Part shown: positions 7,924 through 15,464 of the stretch, piece after piece
How positions within the stretch are numbered: position 1 is the first letter of the stretch
Layout of the letters: every line of letters starts with the position of its first letter
NCBI GenBank assembly: GCA_026647215.1
Contig: JAPKHC010000014.1
Location: 114,968 to 178,967 of the forward strand
From: F1-120-MAGs118 sp013360535
GTDB taxonomy: Bacteria > Planctomycetota > UBA1135 > GCA-002686595
Direction: 5' to 3'
Length of the DNA stretch: 64,000 nt
The notes under the pieces: generated by a model
What the model was told of the DNA's origin: nothing
Database searches by the model: none
The model's input: only the letters and a program-made list of their open reading frames with translations
Translations under genes and position numbers: made by a program

Positions 7924-9156
7924 TTAGCGCAGCACGAGCTCGCTGATCTGCCGCAGCACTCCGCTCGCCCCCACGTCGGAGAACTCGGCCCGGCGCGGCT
8001 TGTCGCCGTCCCAGACCGTGATCGCGCAGCGCATGCCGTCCTGCACGCGCGGGTCGGCGCGCTGCGAGCTCGCGGCGACCCCACGCGCGGCGTCGGCGAG
8101 CCGTCGCGCCTCGGGAACCGAGAGCATGAAGTAGCGCCGCGGCGGATCGCGCTGCGGCGAACGCCACTCGTCGACCACGACGCCGGTCGGATAGACGCGC
8201 ACGACCTGATCGAGCCCCGCGATGCCGCCCTTGCGTTCGAATTCGAGGAACGGACGCGCGGGCAGCACCTCGAAGGACTGCGGCTCGACGCCGGGCGCCG
8301 CCTCGCCGATCGCGAGGCGATAGCGCCCCGGCATCAGGCCCTTGAGCTTGCCGACGGCGTCGAAGTGCTGGCGCTCGATTTCCTGCGTCGTGCCCTTGGG
8401 CGGCGGCGCGGAGATCGGAGTGAGCACGATCAGCGTCGGGTCCGCGGGATCGAAGGCGGCCTCGAAGCCGACGAACATCCAGTTGGGCGTCGCATGGTCG
8501 CCGCCGACGCGCACCTCGAGCGGCTCGCCCCAGCGCACCTGCGCCGGCAGCGAGAAGCGCTCGGTCCGGCACGCGCGCAGGCCCGGCTTCTCGACGCGCG
8601 AGGCCGGCGGCTCGGCCCACGGCTCGCTCCACTCGCCGAGCTCGTCACGCACGCTGCCGTCGGCGAGGTCGACGTAGCGCACCTGTTCATAGGCGAGCGG
8701 CAGCACGAGGTAGGGCTGCGGCCCGAGCGAAGTCTCGCCCCACTCCAGACGCGGGCCCGTGTCCGCAAGCCACGGGTGGGAGTCGGCGCGCGGCAGCCGA
8801 CTGCGGTCGATCGAGAGCTGCGTCGAGCTGAGCTCGGCCACGCGCTCGCCCATGCGCCACACGCTGACGAGCGCGCGCGCCTCGGAGTACTCGCGGTCGA
8901 GCGCGACGAAGCTGAGGCCGTCGTCGCTGAGCAGGTGCCAGCGCGGCGTGTCGCGGTGCGGGTAGCTGCAGCTCCAGAAGGCCTCGGTCGGCGCCTCCGG
9001 CCAGCGTGCGTGCACCTCGAGCCGCCAGCGCGCGAGCGCGTCGGCCACCCGCTCCTGCCCCGGTGCGCGCGCGATCGACGCGCGGTACAGGCCGGAGCCG
9101 GATTCGACGGAGACCGGCGCGAGCTGCGCCACGAGCAGGACGGCGAGGGGCAGCAC
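7924..9156 (-). CDS. secreted hypothetical protein
   Basis: A 410-residue protein starting at GTG with a short hydrophobic leader (LPLAVLLVAQLAPVSV), suggesting export. Beyond that I see no known domain. The sequence is rich in Trp, Arg and Pro; the middle (about residues 215-300) reads like beta-sandwich repeats and ends in a sentence-like GRYRLAIGEAAPGVE. It begins one base after the stop of the small zinc-ribbon-like gene at 9158-9454, so the two are translationally linked. The function is unknown. Confidence 0.72.
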   Translation of the reverse strand: MLPLAVLLVAQLAPVSVESGSGLYRASIARAPGQERVADALARWRLEVHARWPEAPTEAFWSCSYPHRDTPRWHLLSDDGLSFVALDREYSEARALVSVWRMGERVAELSSTQLSIDRSRLPRADSHPWLADTGPRLEWGETSLGPQPYLVLPLAYEQVRYVDLADGSVRDELGEWSEPWAEPPASRVEKPGLRACRTERFSLPAQVRWGEPLEVRVGGDHATPNWMFVGFEAAFDPADPTLIVLTPISAPPPKGTTQEIERQHFDAVGKLKGLMPGRYRLAIGEAAPGVEPQSFEVLPARPFLEFERKGGIAGLDQVVRVYPTGVVVDEWRSPQRDPPRRYFMLSVPEARRLADAARGVAASSQRADPRVQDGMRCAITVWDGDKPRRAEFSDVGASGVLRQISELVLR

Positions 9157-9157
9157 G

Positions 9158-9454
9158 TCAGGCCTGATCGCCGGGGTCCTTGAGCTTGTCGTTCGCCGAC
9201 TTGAACAGGTCGTCGAGGCGCGAGCGCTTGTCGCGCTCCTTCTGCAGCAGCTCGTCGAGCCGGCTCGGCGCCTCGTCCGAGCGTGTTTTCACGCGCCCCA
9301 GCGCCTGATCCCAGTCCTTCTCGCCGAGCTTGGGCTTGCCGCCGATGTCGAGCTCCTCCTTCGGCCGCGCGCGCAGCACGGTCTGGGTGCGAACGTCCAC
9401 GGAGAGCCGTGCCGAGCAGCACGGGCAGGTCACTTCGAGTTCCTTGGTGTCCAT
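9158..9454 (-). CDS. small zinc-ribbon-like protein with helical tail
   Basis: A 98-residue protein. The N-terminus MDTKELEVTCPCCSARLSVD holds a CPCC knuckle of the kind seen at the start of many short zinc-ribbon proteins, but no second Cys pair follows, so it would bind zinc only as a dimer or not at all. Residues 45-98 are highly charged and likely a long helix or coiled coil. It overlaps no gene but ends one base before the start of the secreted protein gene. The role is unknown. Confidence 0.7.
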   Translation of the reverse strand: MDTKELEVTCPCCSARLSVDVRTQTVLRARPKEELDIGGKPKLGEKDWDQALGRVKTRSDEAPSRLDELLQKERDKRSRLDDLFKSANDKLKDPGDQA

Positions 9455-9610
9455 CGGGCCTCTCCCGGTCGTCTCGCGCCGCGGATTCCTTGAGGCGCGG
9501 GCATGTTGGCGCGCGCGGGCCGCGGTTGCCAACGGCAGGGACGGAACGGCCCGCTCGGGCGGGCGCCGTCGATGAAACGTTCGCGAAAAATACGACGAAA
9601 AGCGGCCCCG

Positions 9611-9635
9611 CCTACGCCTCATCTGGCGTAGGAGG
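9611..9635 (+). promoter_or_regulatory. leader hairpin overlapping a ribosome binding site
   Basis: CCTACGCC (9611-9618) pairs with GGCGTAGG (9625-9632) around TCATCT. The right arm contains the first bases of the Shine-Dalgarno sequence AGGAGG of the 51-residue membrane protein that starts at 9640, so folding would hide the ribosome binding site. Confidence 0.45.
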
Positions 9636-9639
9636 TCCC

Positions 9640-9795
9640 GTGCAGCGTGACTACTTCAAGGCCATGGCGAACTCCAGCACCCGCACCGTTCCCCCGGTCG
9701 AAGGCTACGCCCAGCACGTCTCCCGTCAGGAACGCCGCCTCGGCTACCTGCTGTGGGTCGTGCTCGCGCTCGTGCTGGTGAGCCTCGGCGTGTGA
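9640..9795 (+). CDS. single-pass small membrane protein
   Basis: A 51-residue protein with one hydrophobic segment at its C-terminus (YLLWVVLALVLVSLGV) preceded by basic residues (SRQERR), the layout of a small inner-membrane protein with its N-terminus in the cytoplasm. GTG at 9640 follows a strong AGGAGG after 4 nt; an ATG at 9664 would give 43 residues but has a weak binding site. It is convergent with the lipoprotein gene at 9863. The family is not recognised. Confidence 0.55.
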   Translation: MQRDYFKAMANSSTRTVPPVEGYAQHVSRQERRLGYLLWVVLALVLVSLGV

Positions 9796-9862
9796 GGGCG
9801 CGACGTGCGAAGGCGCACGGCAATTCCGCTCGTTTTCGCTCTTCCGCCCCGCGGGCCGAACG

Positions 9863-10477
9863 TCAATAGGCCCAGAATCCGCCGACGTACGGCGGGCAAC
9901 GCGTCCCCCAGCGGGACCAACCCAGACTCCAGCCGACCCCCCAGCCCGAGTAATACGGCCCGTAGGCATAGGGTCGATAGCTCCACGGATCCGGGCGGCG
10001 CTCGAAGCTCACGCCGACGACCTTGAGGTCGTTCCCGCAACGCACGGAGAAGCGCAGGTTCAGGCCCGCGAAGTCGAGGCCGTAGTACGAGCGCTGGGCC
10101 GGCAGCGGGAAGGCGACGAAGACCTCGCCGGATTCGCCCGCGGCGACCGGCGGCGGCACTTCCGGAAGGAGCGCGCCCGCCGGCAGCGTCACGAGATCGG
10201 CCGTCGTGACCTGCAGCGAGCCCGCGTCGAGCTGCAGCGGCACGCTGCCCAGATTCTCGAAGCGCAACCCGACCTCGACCTGCGCCGGCGCGCCCTCCGA
10301 CGGGCGTCGCACTCCCGCGACGGTCGCGAGCACCCGCCCGTTGAGGCCCGTGGCGGAGTCCTCGAGCCGCACCTCGAGCGGCGCAGGAGCGAAGCGCGCG
10401 TCGTAGAAGGTCGAGCAGCTCGAAAGCGCCAAGCTCGCGAGGAGCGACAGGATCAGGCCCGCGAAAGGGAGCTTCAT
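9863..10477 (-). CDS. lipoprotein with beta-sandwich domain and Tyr/Gly-rich tail
   Basis: A 204-residue lipoprotein with the lipobox LALSSC (Cys about 21). Residues 30-150 look like a beta-sandwich of the LEA/water-stress-hypersensitivity type: alternating strands with VEVGLRFENLGSVPLQL and AGESGEVFVAFPLP. The last 40 residues are Tyr-, Gly- and Trp-rich with no clear fold. ATG at 10477 lies 47 bp downstream of the hemH stop, in the same direction, so it may be expressed with hemH. The function is unknown. Confidence 0.75.
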   Translation of the reverse strand: MKLPFAGLILSLLASLALSSCSTFYDARFAPAPLEVRLEDSATGLNGRVLATVAGVRRPSEGAPAQVEVGLRFENLGSVPLQLDAGSLQVTTADLVTLPAGALLPEVPPPVAAGESGEVFVAFPLPAQRSYYGLDFAGLNLRFSVRCGNDLKVVGVSFERRPDPWSYRPYAYGPYYSGWGVGWSLGWSRWGTRCPPYVGGFWAY

Positions 10478-10524
10478 GTCTTCCTTTGTGCGCCGAGCGG
10501 CGCGCGAATCCCCACGGCGCGGCG

Positions 10525-11490
10525 CTACACGCGAACCGTGGCAAATCTGCGGCGGCGCACGAGGTTCCCGAGCGCGCGGATCCAGGCCGGGTCGTCGTTG
10601 AGGCACGGCACGAAGGTCCACCTCTCTCCCCCGGCCGAATGGAACACGTGGCCGAGCTCGCGCCGCACCTCGTCGAGCGTCTCGAGGCAGTCGGTCGTGA
10701 ACGCGGGGCACACGACCACCACGCGCTTGTGCTGCCTGGCGATCTCCGGGATCGCCTCGAGCGCGTAGGGCCGCAGCCATTCCTCGCGGCCGAAACGCGA
10801 CTGGTAGACCTGCGTCCAGCGCTCGCGCGCGAGGCCGAGCTCCTTCGCGAGCAGGTTCGCGGTGCGCTCGCAGTGCTCGCGGTACGGATCGCCGGCCTGG
10901 ACGTAACGCAGCGGGATGCCGTGGAAGCTGAACACGTAGTGGTCGACCTGGTCGTCGACGAGCAGGCGCACGCCGTCGGCGAGCGCCGCGATGTACTCGG
11001 GGTCGTCGTGGAAAGCGCTGACGACACGCGGCTCGCTCTCGCCGCGCGCTGCGCGCTGGCGCCGCACCTCGTCGACGACGGTGCCCGAAGTCGTGCCGCT
11101 GTACTGCGGAAACATCGGCACGAGCAGGAGCTCGCCACAACCCGCCTTCGAGAGCCGCTCCAGCGCACTCGCGATCGTCGGACTGCCATAACGCATCGCG
11201 ACCTCGACCTTGTATGCCGCCCCGAGCTCCGCCTGCAGCGCGCGCCCCTGCGCGAGCGAGATCGCGACCAGCGGCGAGCCCTCCTTCGTCCACACGCGCT
11301 TGTAGAGCTCCGCACTCTTCGGCCCACGCAGCGGCAGGATCACGCCGTGCAGCAGCGGCAACCACAACCAGCGCGGCGCCTGCACCACCGCCGGATCCCC
11401 GAGGAATTCCGCCAGATAACGCCGCACCGCCGCCGTCTCCGGCGCGTCCGGCGAACCCACGTTGACGAGCAGCACTCCGATCGGCTTCAC
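10525..11490 (-). CDS. hemH: ferrochelatase
   Basis: A 321-residue ferrochelatase that inserts ferrous iron into protoporphyrin IX, the last step of heme b synthesis. Diagnostic segments are VLLVNVGSPDAPE at the N-terminus, MRYGSPTIASALERL near residue 90, VPMFPQYSGTTSG near 115 and FSFHGIPLRYVQAGDPY near 180, which holds the metal-site His. The catalytic Glu region follows in the C-terminal third (CLETLDEV). The start is GTG at 11490; no ATG fits the family N-terminus. It is divergent from the DNR-type regulator gene with about 65 bp between. It lies 22 kb from the other heme genes, next to a locus whose products need heme. Confidence 0.95.
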   Translation of the reverse strand: MKPIGVLLVNVGSPDAPETAAVRRYLAEFLGDPAVVQAPRWLWLPLLHGVILPLRGPKSAELYKRVWTKEGSPLVAISLAQGRALQAELGAAYKVEVAMRYGSPTIASALERLSKAGCGELLLVPMFPQYSGTTSGTVVDEVRRQRAARGESEPRVVSAFHDDPEYIAALADGVRLLVDDQVDHYVFSFHGIPLRYVQAGDPYREHCERTANLLAKELGLARERWTQVYQSRFGREEWLRPYALEAIPEIARQHKRVVVVCPAFTTDCLETLDEVRRELGHVFHSAGGERWTFVPCLNDDPAWIRALGNLVRRRRFATVRV

Positions 11491-11554
11491 GGGCGCAGAC
11501 GATACCGAGCCGAGGCGGCGAGCGGACCTGCGGCGTTGCAGGAGCGCGGTGGTC

Positions 11555-12274
11555 ATGTTTGACTCACTGTCAATGGACCTCGCGGAACGACAGCGTTTCC
11601 TGACCAAGCTGCCCCACTTCCGGCCTCTGGGGCGTCCGTTGGTGGAGCGCATTGCGCAGGGGACCACCGTGCGCGAGCTCGAGGCGGAACAGGCGCTCAT
11701 CGCGGAGGGACAGACGGCCACTTCGTTCTTTGCGGTCGTCCGTGGAAGGATCCGCGTGTACCGCATCGCCGCCGACGGTCACGAGCAGGTGCTGCACCAC
11801 CTTCACGACGGCCAGACGTTCGCGGAAGCTGCGCTGCTCTCGATCGGGCGTTACCCGGCCAACGCGCGCGCCGTCGCGCCTTCGACGGTGCTCGAGATCG
11901 GCGGGCAGGCCTTCATCTCGCTGCTGCGCGACGAACCGGGGGTCGCGACGGCGATGGTGGGATCGTTGTGCATGTGGCTGATGCGGCTCGCCGAACGCGT
12001 CGAGGAACTCTCAATCGCCAGCGCCCCCGCGCGGCTCGCCCACTACCTGCTTGCGCTGCCCACGCGCGCGGAGGGCTCGCATCCCGAGATCGACTTGCCG
12101 ATGACGAAGAAGGACCTCGCGGCCCACCTCGCGATCACGCCGGAGACGCTCTCGCGCCTCCTGCGGCGCTGGCAGGACACGGGTGTGATCGAGAACCGGA
12201 CGCGCTCGATCGTCGTCCTCGAGCCGCGGATCCTGGTGCGGATCGCCGACCGGCTCGAAGACGACCCGGCTTGA
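11555..12274 (+). CDS. Crp/FNR-family regulator of DNR type
   Basis: A 239-residue regulator. Residues 12-125 form the cyclic-nucleotide-binding-like sensor barrel, then a long dimer helix and a C-terminal winged helix (about 165-230). The recognition helix reads TPETLSRLLRRWQDTG, with the E-x-x-S-R pattern that in FNR contacts TTGA half-sites. The Cys cluster of FNR is absent; only one Cys is present, so an iron-sulfur oxygen sensor is unlikely, and heme-based NO or redox sensing as in DNR/NnrR fits better. ATG at 11555 has an AGGAG 10 nt upstream; ATG at 11573 is an alternative. Palindromes matching its predicted target flank it and nearby genes. Confidence 0.88.
   Translation: MFDSLSMDLAERQRFLTKLPHFRPLGRPLVERIAQGTTVRELEAEQALIAEGQTATSFFAVVRGRIRVYRIAADGHEQVLHHLHDGQTFAEAALLSIGRYPANARAVAPSTVLEIGGQAFISLLRDEPGVATAMVGSLCMWLMRLAERVEELSIASAPARLAHYLLALPTRAEGSHPEIDLPMTKKDLAAHLAITPETLSRLLRRWQDTGVIENRTRSIVVLEPRILVRIADRLEDDPA
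11559..11573. promoter_or_regulatory. possible DNR/FNR box with 5-bp spacer
   Basis: TTGAC-TCACT-GTCAA, a perfect 5+5 palindrome but with a 5-bp rather than 4-bp spacer, at or just inside the start of the regulator gene and about 70 bp from the divergent hemH start. It may allow autoregulation. The odd spacing makes it the weakest of the set. Confidence 0.35.
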
Positions 12275-12284
12275 TTCCGGTCAA
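12271..12284 (+). promoter_or_regulatory. DNR/FNR-type box upstream of the hemerythrin gene
   Basis: TTGAT-TCCG-GTCAA, 14 bp, overlapping the stop codon of the regulator and centred about 73 bp upstream of the hemerythrin ATG at 12351. It matches the FNR/DNR consensus TTGAT-N4-ATCAA in all but one base. Confidence 0.6.
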
Positions 12285-12350
12285 GGTGCCGTCGGGCGTC
12301 CCGTGGGAGCCTGACTCCCGTTCCGCCCGCCCGATCCACCGGAGACCGCC

Positions 12351-12947
12351 ATGCGCCCCACCGAAAGACTCTCGGCCGACCATCGCCTGATCGAACAGGT
12401 GCTCGACTGCCTGGACAAGCTGACGCACCTGAGCGCCACCAGCGGGGCACTCGATCTGGAGCGTGCGCACCGGGCGCTGCGTTTCCTGGCCGAGTTCGCG
12501 GACCGGCTTCACCATGGCAAGGAAGAGAAGCTGCTCTTCCCCGCGATGCACCGCTGCGGGATTCCGGACAATGTGGGACCGATCGCGGTGATGCTGAACG
12601 AGCACGACCTCGGGCGCGCGGAGATGGCGCGCATGCGCACGGCGCTCCTCAAGCAAGATGCGCCGGGATTCGCCGCGGCGGCCGGCTCCTACGTCGAGAT
12701 CCTGCGCGATCACATCGGCAAGGAAGACGGCGTGCTGTTCCCTATGGGAGAAGAGCGCTTCGGCGACGACGACCGCCGTGCGCTGGAGGAAGGCTTCGCG
12801 AGCGCGGATCGCGAGCTGCTCGGCGAAGGCGTGCGCGAGACCCTCGTCGACATGGCGGACAGGCTCGCCGCCGACCTCGGCGTGCCGCATGGCGCGGCCC
12901 GTTCCCAGGCACCGCGCTCGCACTCCTGCGGCCTGTGGTGCCCCTGA
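12351..12947 (+). CDS. hemerythrin-like HHE domain protein
   Basis: A 198-residue four-helix HHE protein expected to hold a non-heme di-iron centre. The ligand pattern is visible: H11 in SADHRLIEQ, HHGKEEKLLFP near residues 54-64, an H in MLNEHDLGRAEMA near 85, and DHIGKEDGVLFP near 119-130. Related proteins bind oxygen or NO or repair iron-sulfur clusters under nitrosative stress. It follows the regulator gene by 76 bp with a DNR-type box between, which supports a stress or nitrogen-oxide role. The tail SHSCGLWCP adds a C-x3-C pair not found in the core family. It is convergent with the alcohol dehydrogenase-like gene. Confidence 0.88.
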   Translation: MRPTERLSADHRLIEQVLDCLDKLTHLSATSGALDLERAHRALRFLAEFADRLHHGKEEKLLFPAMHRCGIPDNVGPIAVMLNEHDLGRAEMARMRTALLKQDAPGFAAAAGSYVEILRDHIGKEDGVLFPMGEERFGDDDRRALEEGFASADRELLGEGVRETLVDMADRLAADLGVPHGAARSQAPRSHSCGLWCP

Positions 12948-12953
12948 GGCGAA

Positions 12954-14024
12954 CTACTTCGGCACGAGGACGGCGCGCCGCATGTGAGCTTGCGGATCGG
13001 CGGTCTCGAGCGTGCCGCGCAGCGCATCCATCGGGAGGATTCGCGCAAAGGGCGCAACCCGCACCTGCCCGGTGAGCACGAGCCGCAGCAGCGCCGGATA
13101 GAGTTCCGGAGCGCAGCCCACACTGCCGGCGAGGACCGCATCGAGCGCGGCGAGCTCGGGCAGGACGGCCCCGGTGTGGCGGGCTCGCCGACCGACGAAC
13201 ACGAGCGTCTGTCCACGCCCGAGCAAGCTGAGCGCAAGCTTCGCACCCCAATCGGACGACGAGGTCTCGAACAGCCGAATGCGCCAGGTCGGGCAGCCGA
13301 ACCCGGCTGCGAAGGCCTCGATTCGCGCGGACGCGGGCTCCCCCGCGCCTTGGGACTCCGGCAGCGTGAGCGCCGCACCGAGTTCCTGCGCGAGCTCGAG
13401 CCCCCGCGGGTCGGTGTCGATCGCCACGACCTGCGCACCACGCGCGACGGCGAGCTGGATGCCCGCGATGGCGCCGAGCCCCATGCCGACGAACACCGCG
13501 ACATCCCCCTGCACCAGCCCACCGCGAGCAAGCGCCTGATAAGGCGTGGCGAACGAGTCCGAGAGCAGCGCGAGGTGCGCGAGCTCGAGCGGGGCCGCGC
13601 CCTTCCAACGATCTCCGAGCCATGGCACGCGGCACAGGCTGCGCGCTGGAACTCGAACGTGCGAGGCGAACCCACCGTGGATGTTGCGGCCGGGCCGCAG
13701 CGCCGCCGCGCACAGCTGGCCGCGTCCGGCCTCGCAGGCGGAACAACGATGGCAGGGCAGCGACGCCGGAATCACGACGCTCTGGCCACCCCAGCATTCG
13801 GCGCCAGCGCCGGTCTCGACGACCTGCCCCGAGATCTCGGCACCCAGTGTGAGCGGGAGTCTGGTCGACGAGCTCGACTTGCCGTGGTAGATCGCGACGT
13901 CCTCCGGTTGGACCGCACAACCGGCGACACGCACGAGCACCTCGCCAGGTCCCGCCGCTTCCTCCCGCGCGAGTGACACGAACGACGCCCGCGGGGCCCG
14001 CAGGCTCCACGCTTCGACTCGCAT
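12954..14024 (-). CDS. MDR-superfamily (zinc-type alcohol) dehydrogenase
   Basis: A 356-residue medium-chain dehydrogenase/reductase. The structural zinc lobe CHRCSACEAGRGQLC (about residues 95-109) has four cysteines, and the Rossmann fold VFVGMGLGAIAGIQLAVARG lies near 180. The catalytic zinc site looks altered: where the family has C-H-x-D and GHE, this protein has Q-P-E-D (near residue 40) and GAE (near 62). Either the metal is lost or the reaction differs. It most resembles 6-hydroxycyclohexene carbonyl-CoA dehydrogenase-like members, which is a loose similarity. It is the last gene of the molybdoenzyme operon, 5 bp after the preceding stop. How it serves that operon is unclear. Confidence 0.82.
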   Translation of the reverse strand: MRVEAWSLRAPRASFVSLAREEAAGPGEVLVRVAGCAVQPEDVAIYHGKSSSSTRLPLTLGAEISGQVVETGAGAECWGGQSVVIPASLPCHRCSACEAGRGQLCAAALRPGRNIHGGFASHVRVPARSLCRVPWLGDRWKGAAPLELAHLALLSDSFATPYQALARGGLVQGDVAVFVGMGLGAIAGIQLAVARGAQVVAIDTDPRGLELAQELGAALTLPESQGAGEPASARIEAFAAGFGCPTWRIRLFETSSSDWGAKLALSLLGRGQTLVFVGRRARHTGAVLPELAALDAVLAGSVGCAPELYPALLRLVLTGQVRVAPFARILPMDALRGTLETADPQAHMRRAVLVPK

Positions 14025-14029
14025 CGTGA

Positions 14030-14680
14030 TCAGCTCTCCAGCGTCGCGCCAACGGTGCCCAGCGACGCGACGGCACCGCGGACGAGCTCGGCGAAGGTGC
14101 CGGAAGTCCGTTCGCCACGGGCGCGCGCCTCGACGCGCCTGCGCCAAGCGCGACTCGCGCGGTCGCGCACGACGTCGCGCGTGCCGGGATCGAGGTCGAG
14201 CCCGTCGATCGCGCACGGGTCGTATTCGAACGAGGGTTCGAGCATGTCGTCGATGAAGAGCAGCTCGCGGCGCACGTGCTCGTGCAGGCGTTCGAGATCC
14301 GCGAAGCGATCGGGTTTCAGCGCGAGCACGGCGCGGGTCGGGGACGCAGCACGCGCCGAGGTCGCGGAGCTGTAGAGTTCCGCGCCCTCTTCCTTGGTGC
14401 GTCGCGCTCTCCGCACTGCGAGCACGTCGAGGCGCTCGCGAGCGGCCGGGCAGGCATCGAGGGCCACGCTGAGCGGTTCATCGAGGTGCAGCGTCCGGAA
14501 GGCGAGCAGGGCGTGGGCGAGAAAGGCCGCCTCTCGTTCACGGGGGTCGCGAAGCTCGTAGAGCGGCTCGCGCTGTTCCAGCCAGCGTGTCGCGCGCAGG
14601 TCGCCGCGTCGCTCGGCGTCGCGCTGAAGGAGGAAGACAGCCTCCTCGACGAGTTCCGGGGCGATCTCGATGCGGGTCAT
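14030..14680 (-). CDS. hypothetical protein in the molybdoenzyme operon
   Basis: A 216-residue, mainly helical protein with no signal peptide or membrane span. It is rich in Arg and Glu and contains the distinctive segment HEHVRRELLFIDDMLEPSFEYD in the second half. It starts at ATG 14680, 17 bp after the stop of the TorD-type chaperone, and ends 5 bp before the dehydrogenase gene. Its place in the operon suggests an accessory role in assembly of the molybdoenzyme, such as a second chaperone. I recognise no family, and this is inference from position. Confidence 0.68.
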   Translation of the reverse strand: MTRIEIAPELVEEAVFLLQRDAERRGDLRATRWLEQREPLYELRDPREREAAFLAHALLAFRTLHLDEPLSVALDACPAARERLDVLAVRRARRTKEEGAELYSSATSARAASPTRAVLALKPDRFADLERLHEHVRRELLFIDDMLEPSFEYDPCAIDGLDLDPGTRDVVRDRASRAWRRRVEARARGERTSGTFAELVRGAVASLGTVGATLES

Positions 14681-14697
14681 GTCGGCCTCCGCGGGCG

Positions 14698-15462
14698 TCA
14701 GTTCGGCTCGGGACGTGGAGTACCGCCGGGCACGCAACTCGAGGCGTGCGCGCAGGAGATGCAGGTGTCCTCGAGCGTCACCGAGGACTCGCCCGGTGCG
14801 AGCGTCGGGTCGCCGCAGGGAACCTCCAGCCGCCGACACTCGTTCTCGATCCAGCCGCATGCGAGTCGCGCGAGCGCAGCGTGGAACCCGCCGTCGGCGC
14901 AGGCTCCGATGCGGTGGAAGAAGGCCGGCGCCCAGCGCGCGAGATGCTCGGCCACGAAGCGGCGCTGCGCGTCGCGACAGACGCTCGCCAGCTCGGGCTC
15001 GTCGTGCTGCACCGCCCAGGCCTCCTTGGCGCACAGGAACTGCGCGAAGGCGAGCTCGATCCCGATGTGGTCCGCGCGTTCGTCGCAAGTGTCGTTGAGG
15101 CGCAGGCCGAAAGCGCCGTAGAAGCCCGAGAGATCCGCGATCTGGTGGTACTGCAGCAGGTCACCGGCGGCCCCGAGCCACTCCGACTCGTAAGGCGGGA
15201 TGCCGGCGCGCGGAGTGTGGCCGATGAGGCGTCCGTAGGCGAACTCGGTCGAGCGGCGATCGCTTCCGGCGGCCACGCACGCCTCGGCGAGCGGGACTAG
15301 CTCGGGTGCGTCACATTCCTCGAGCGCAGTCCGCAACGCCTGACTCCAGTCGGACCCGACGAGCATCGAGCGCCCGGGGTGGCGGATGGCATCGCTCAGG
15401 AATCGATGCACGACGGCGCGCGCCAGGGCGAGATCGGCCGGAGAACGGGTGAGGGTGTCCAT
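14698..15462 (-). CDS. TorD/NarJ-family molybdoenzyme chaperone
   Basis: A 254-residue all-helical protein of the TorD/DmsD/NarJ type, which binds the TAT leader of the catalytic subunit and helps insert the molybdenum cofactor before export. The family core is seen in ESEWLGAAGDLLQYHQIAD, then LSGFYGAFGLRLND, then ERADHIGIELAFAQFLCAKEAWA (residues 95-155). The C-terminus adds CISCAHASSC, a CxxC...C cluster not needed by the family. It starts two bases after the stop of the beta-subunit gene, so translation is coupled. In related type II enzymes this position is taken by DdhD, SerD or NxrD. Confidence 0.85.
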   Translation of the reverse strand: MDTLTRSPADLALARAVVHRFLSDAIRHPGRSMLVGSDWSQALRTALEECDAPELVPLAEACVAAGSDRRSTEFAYGRLIGHTPRAGIPPYESEWLGAAGDLLQYHQIADLSGFYGAFGLRLNDTCDERADHIGIELAFAQFLCAKEAWAVQHDEPELASVCRDAQRRFVAEHLARWAPAFFHRIGACADGGFHAALARLACGWIENECRRLEVPCGDPTLAPGESSVTLEDTCISCAHASSCVPGGTPRPEPN

Positions 15463-15464
15463 GG

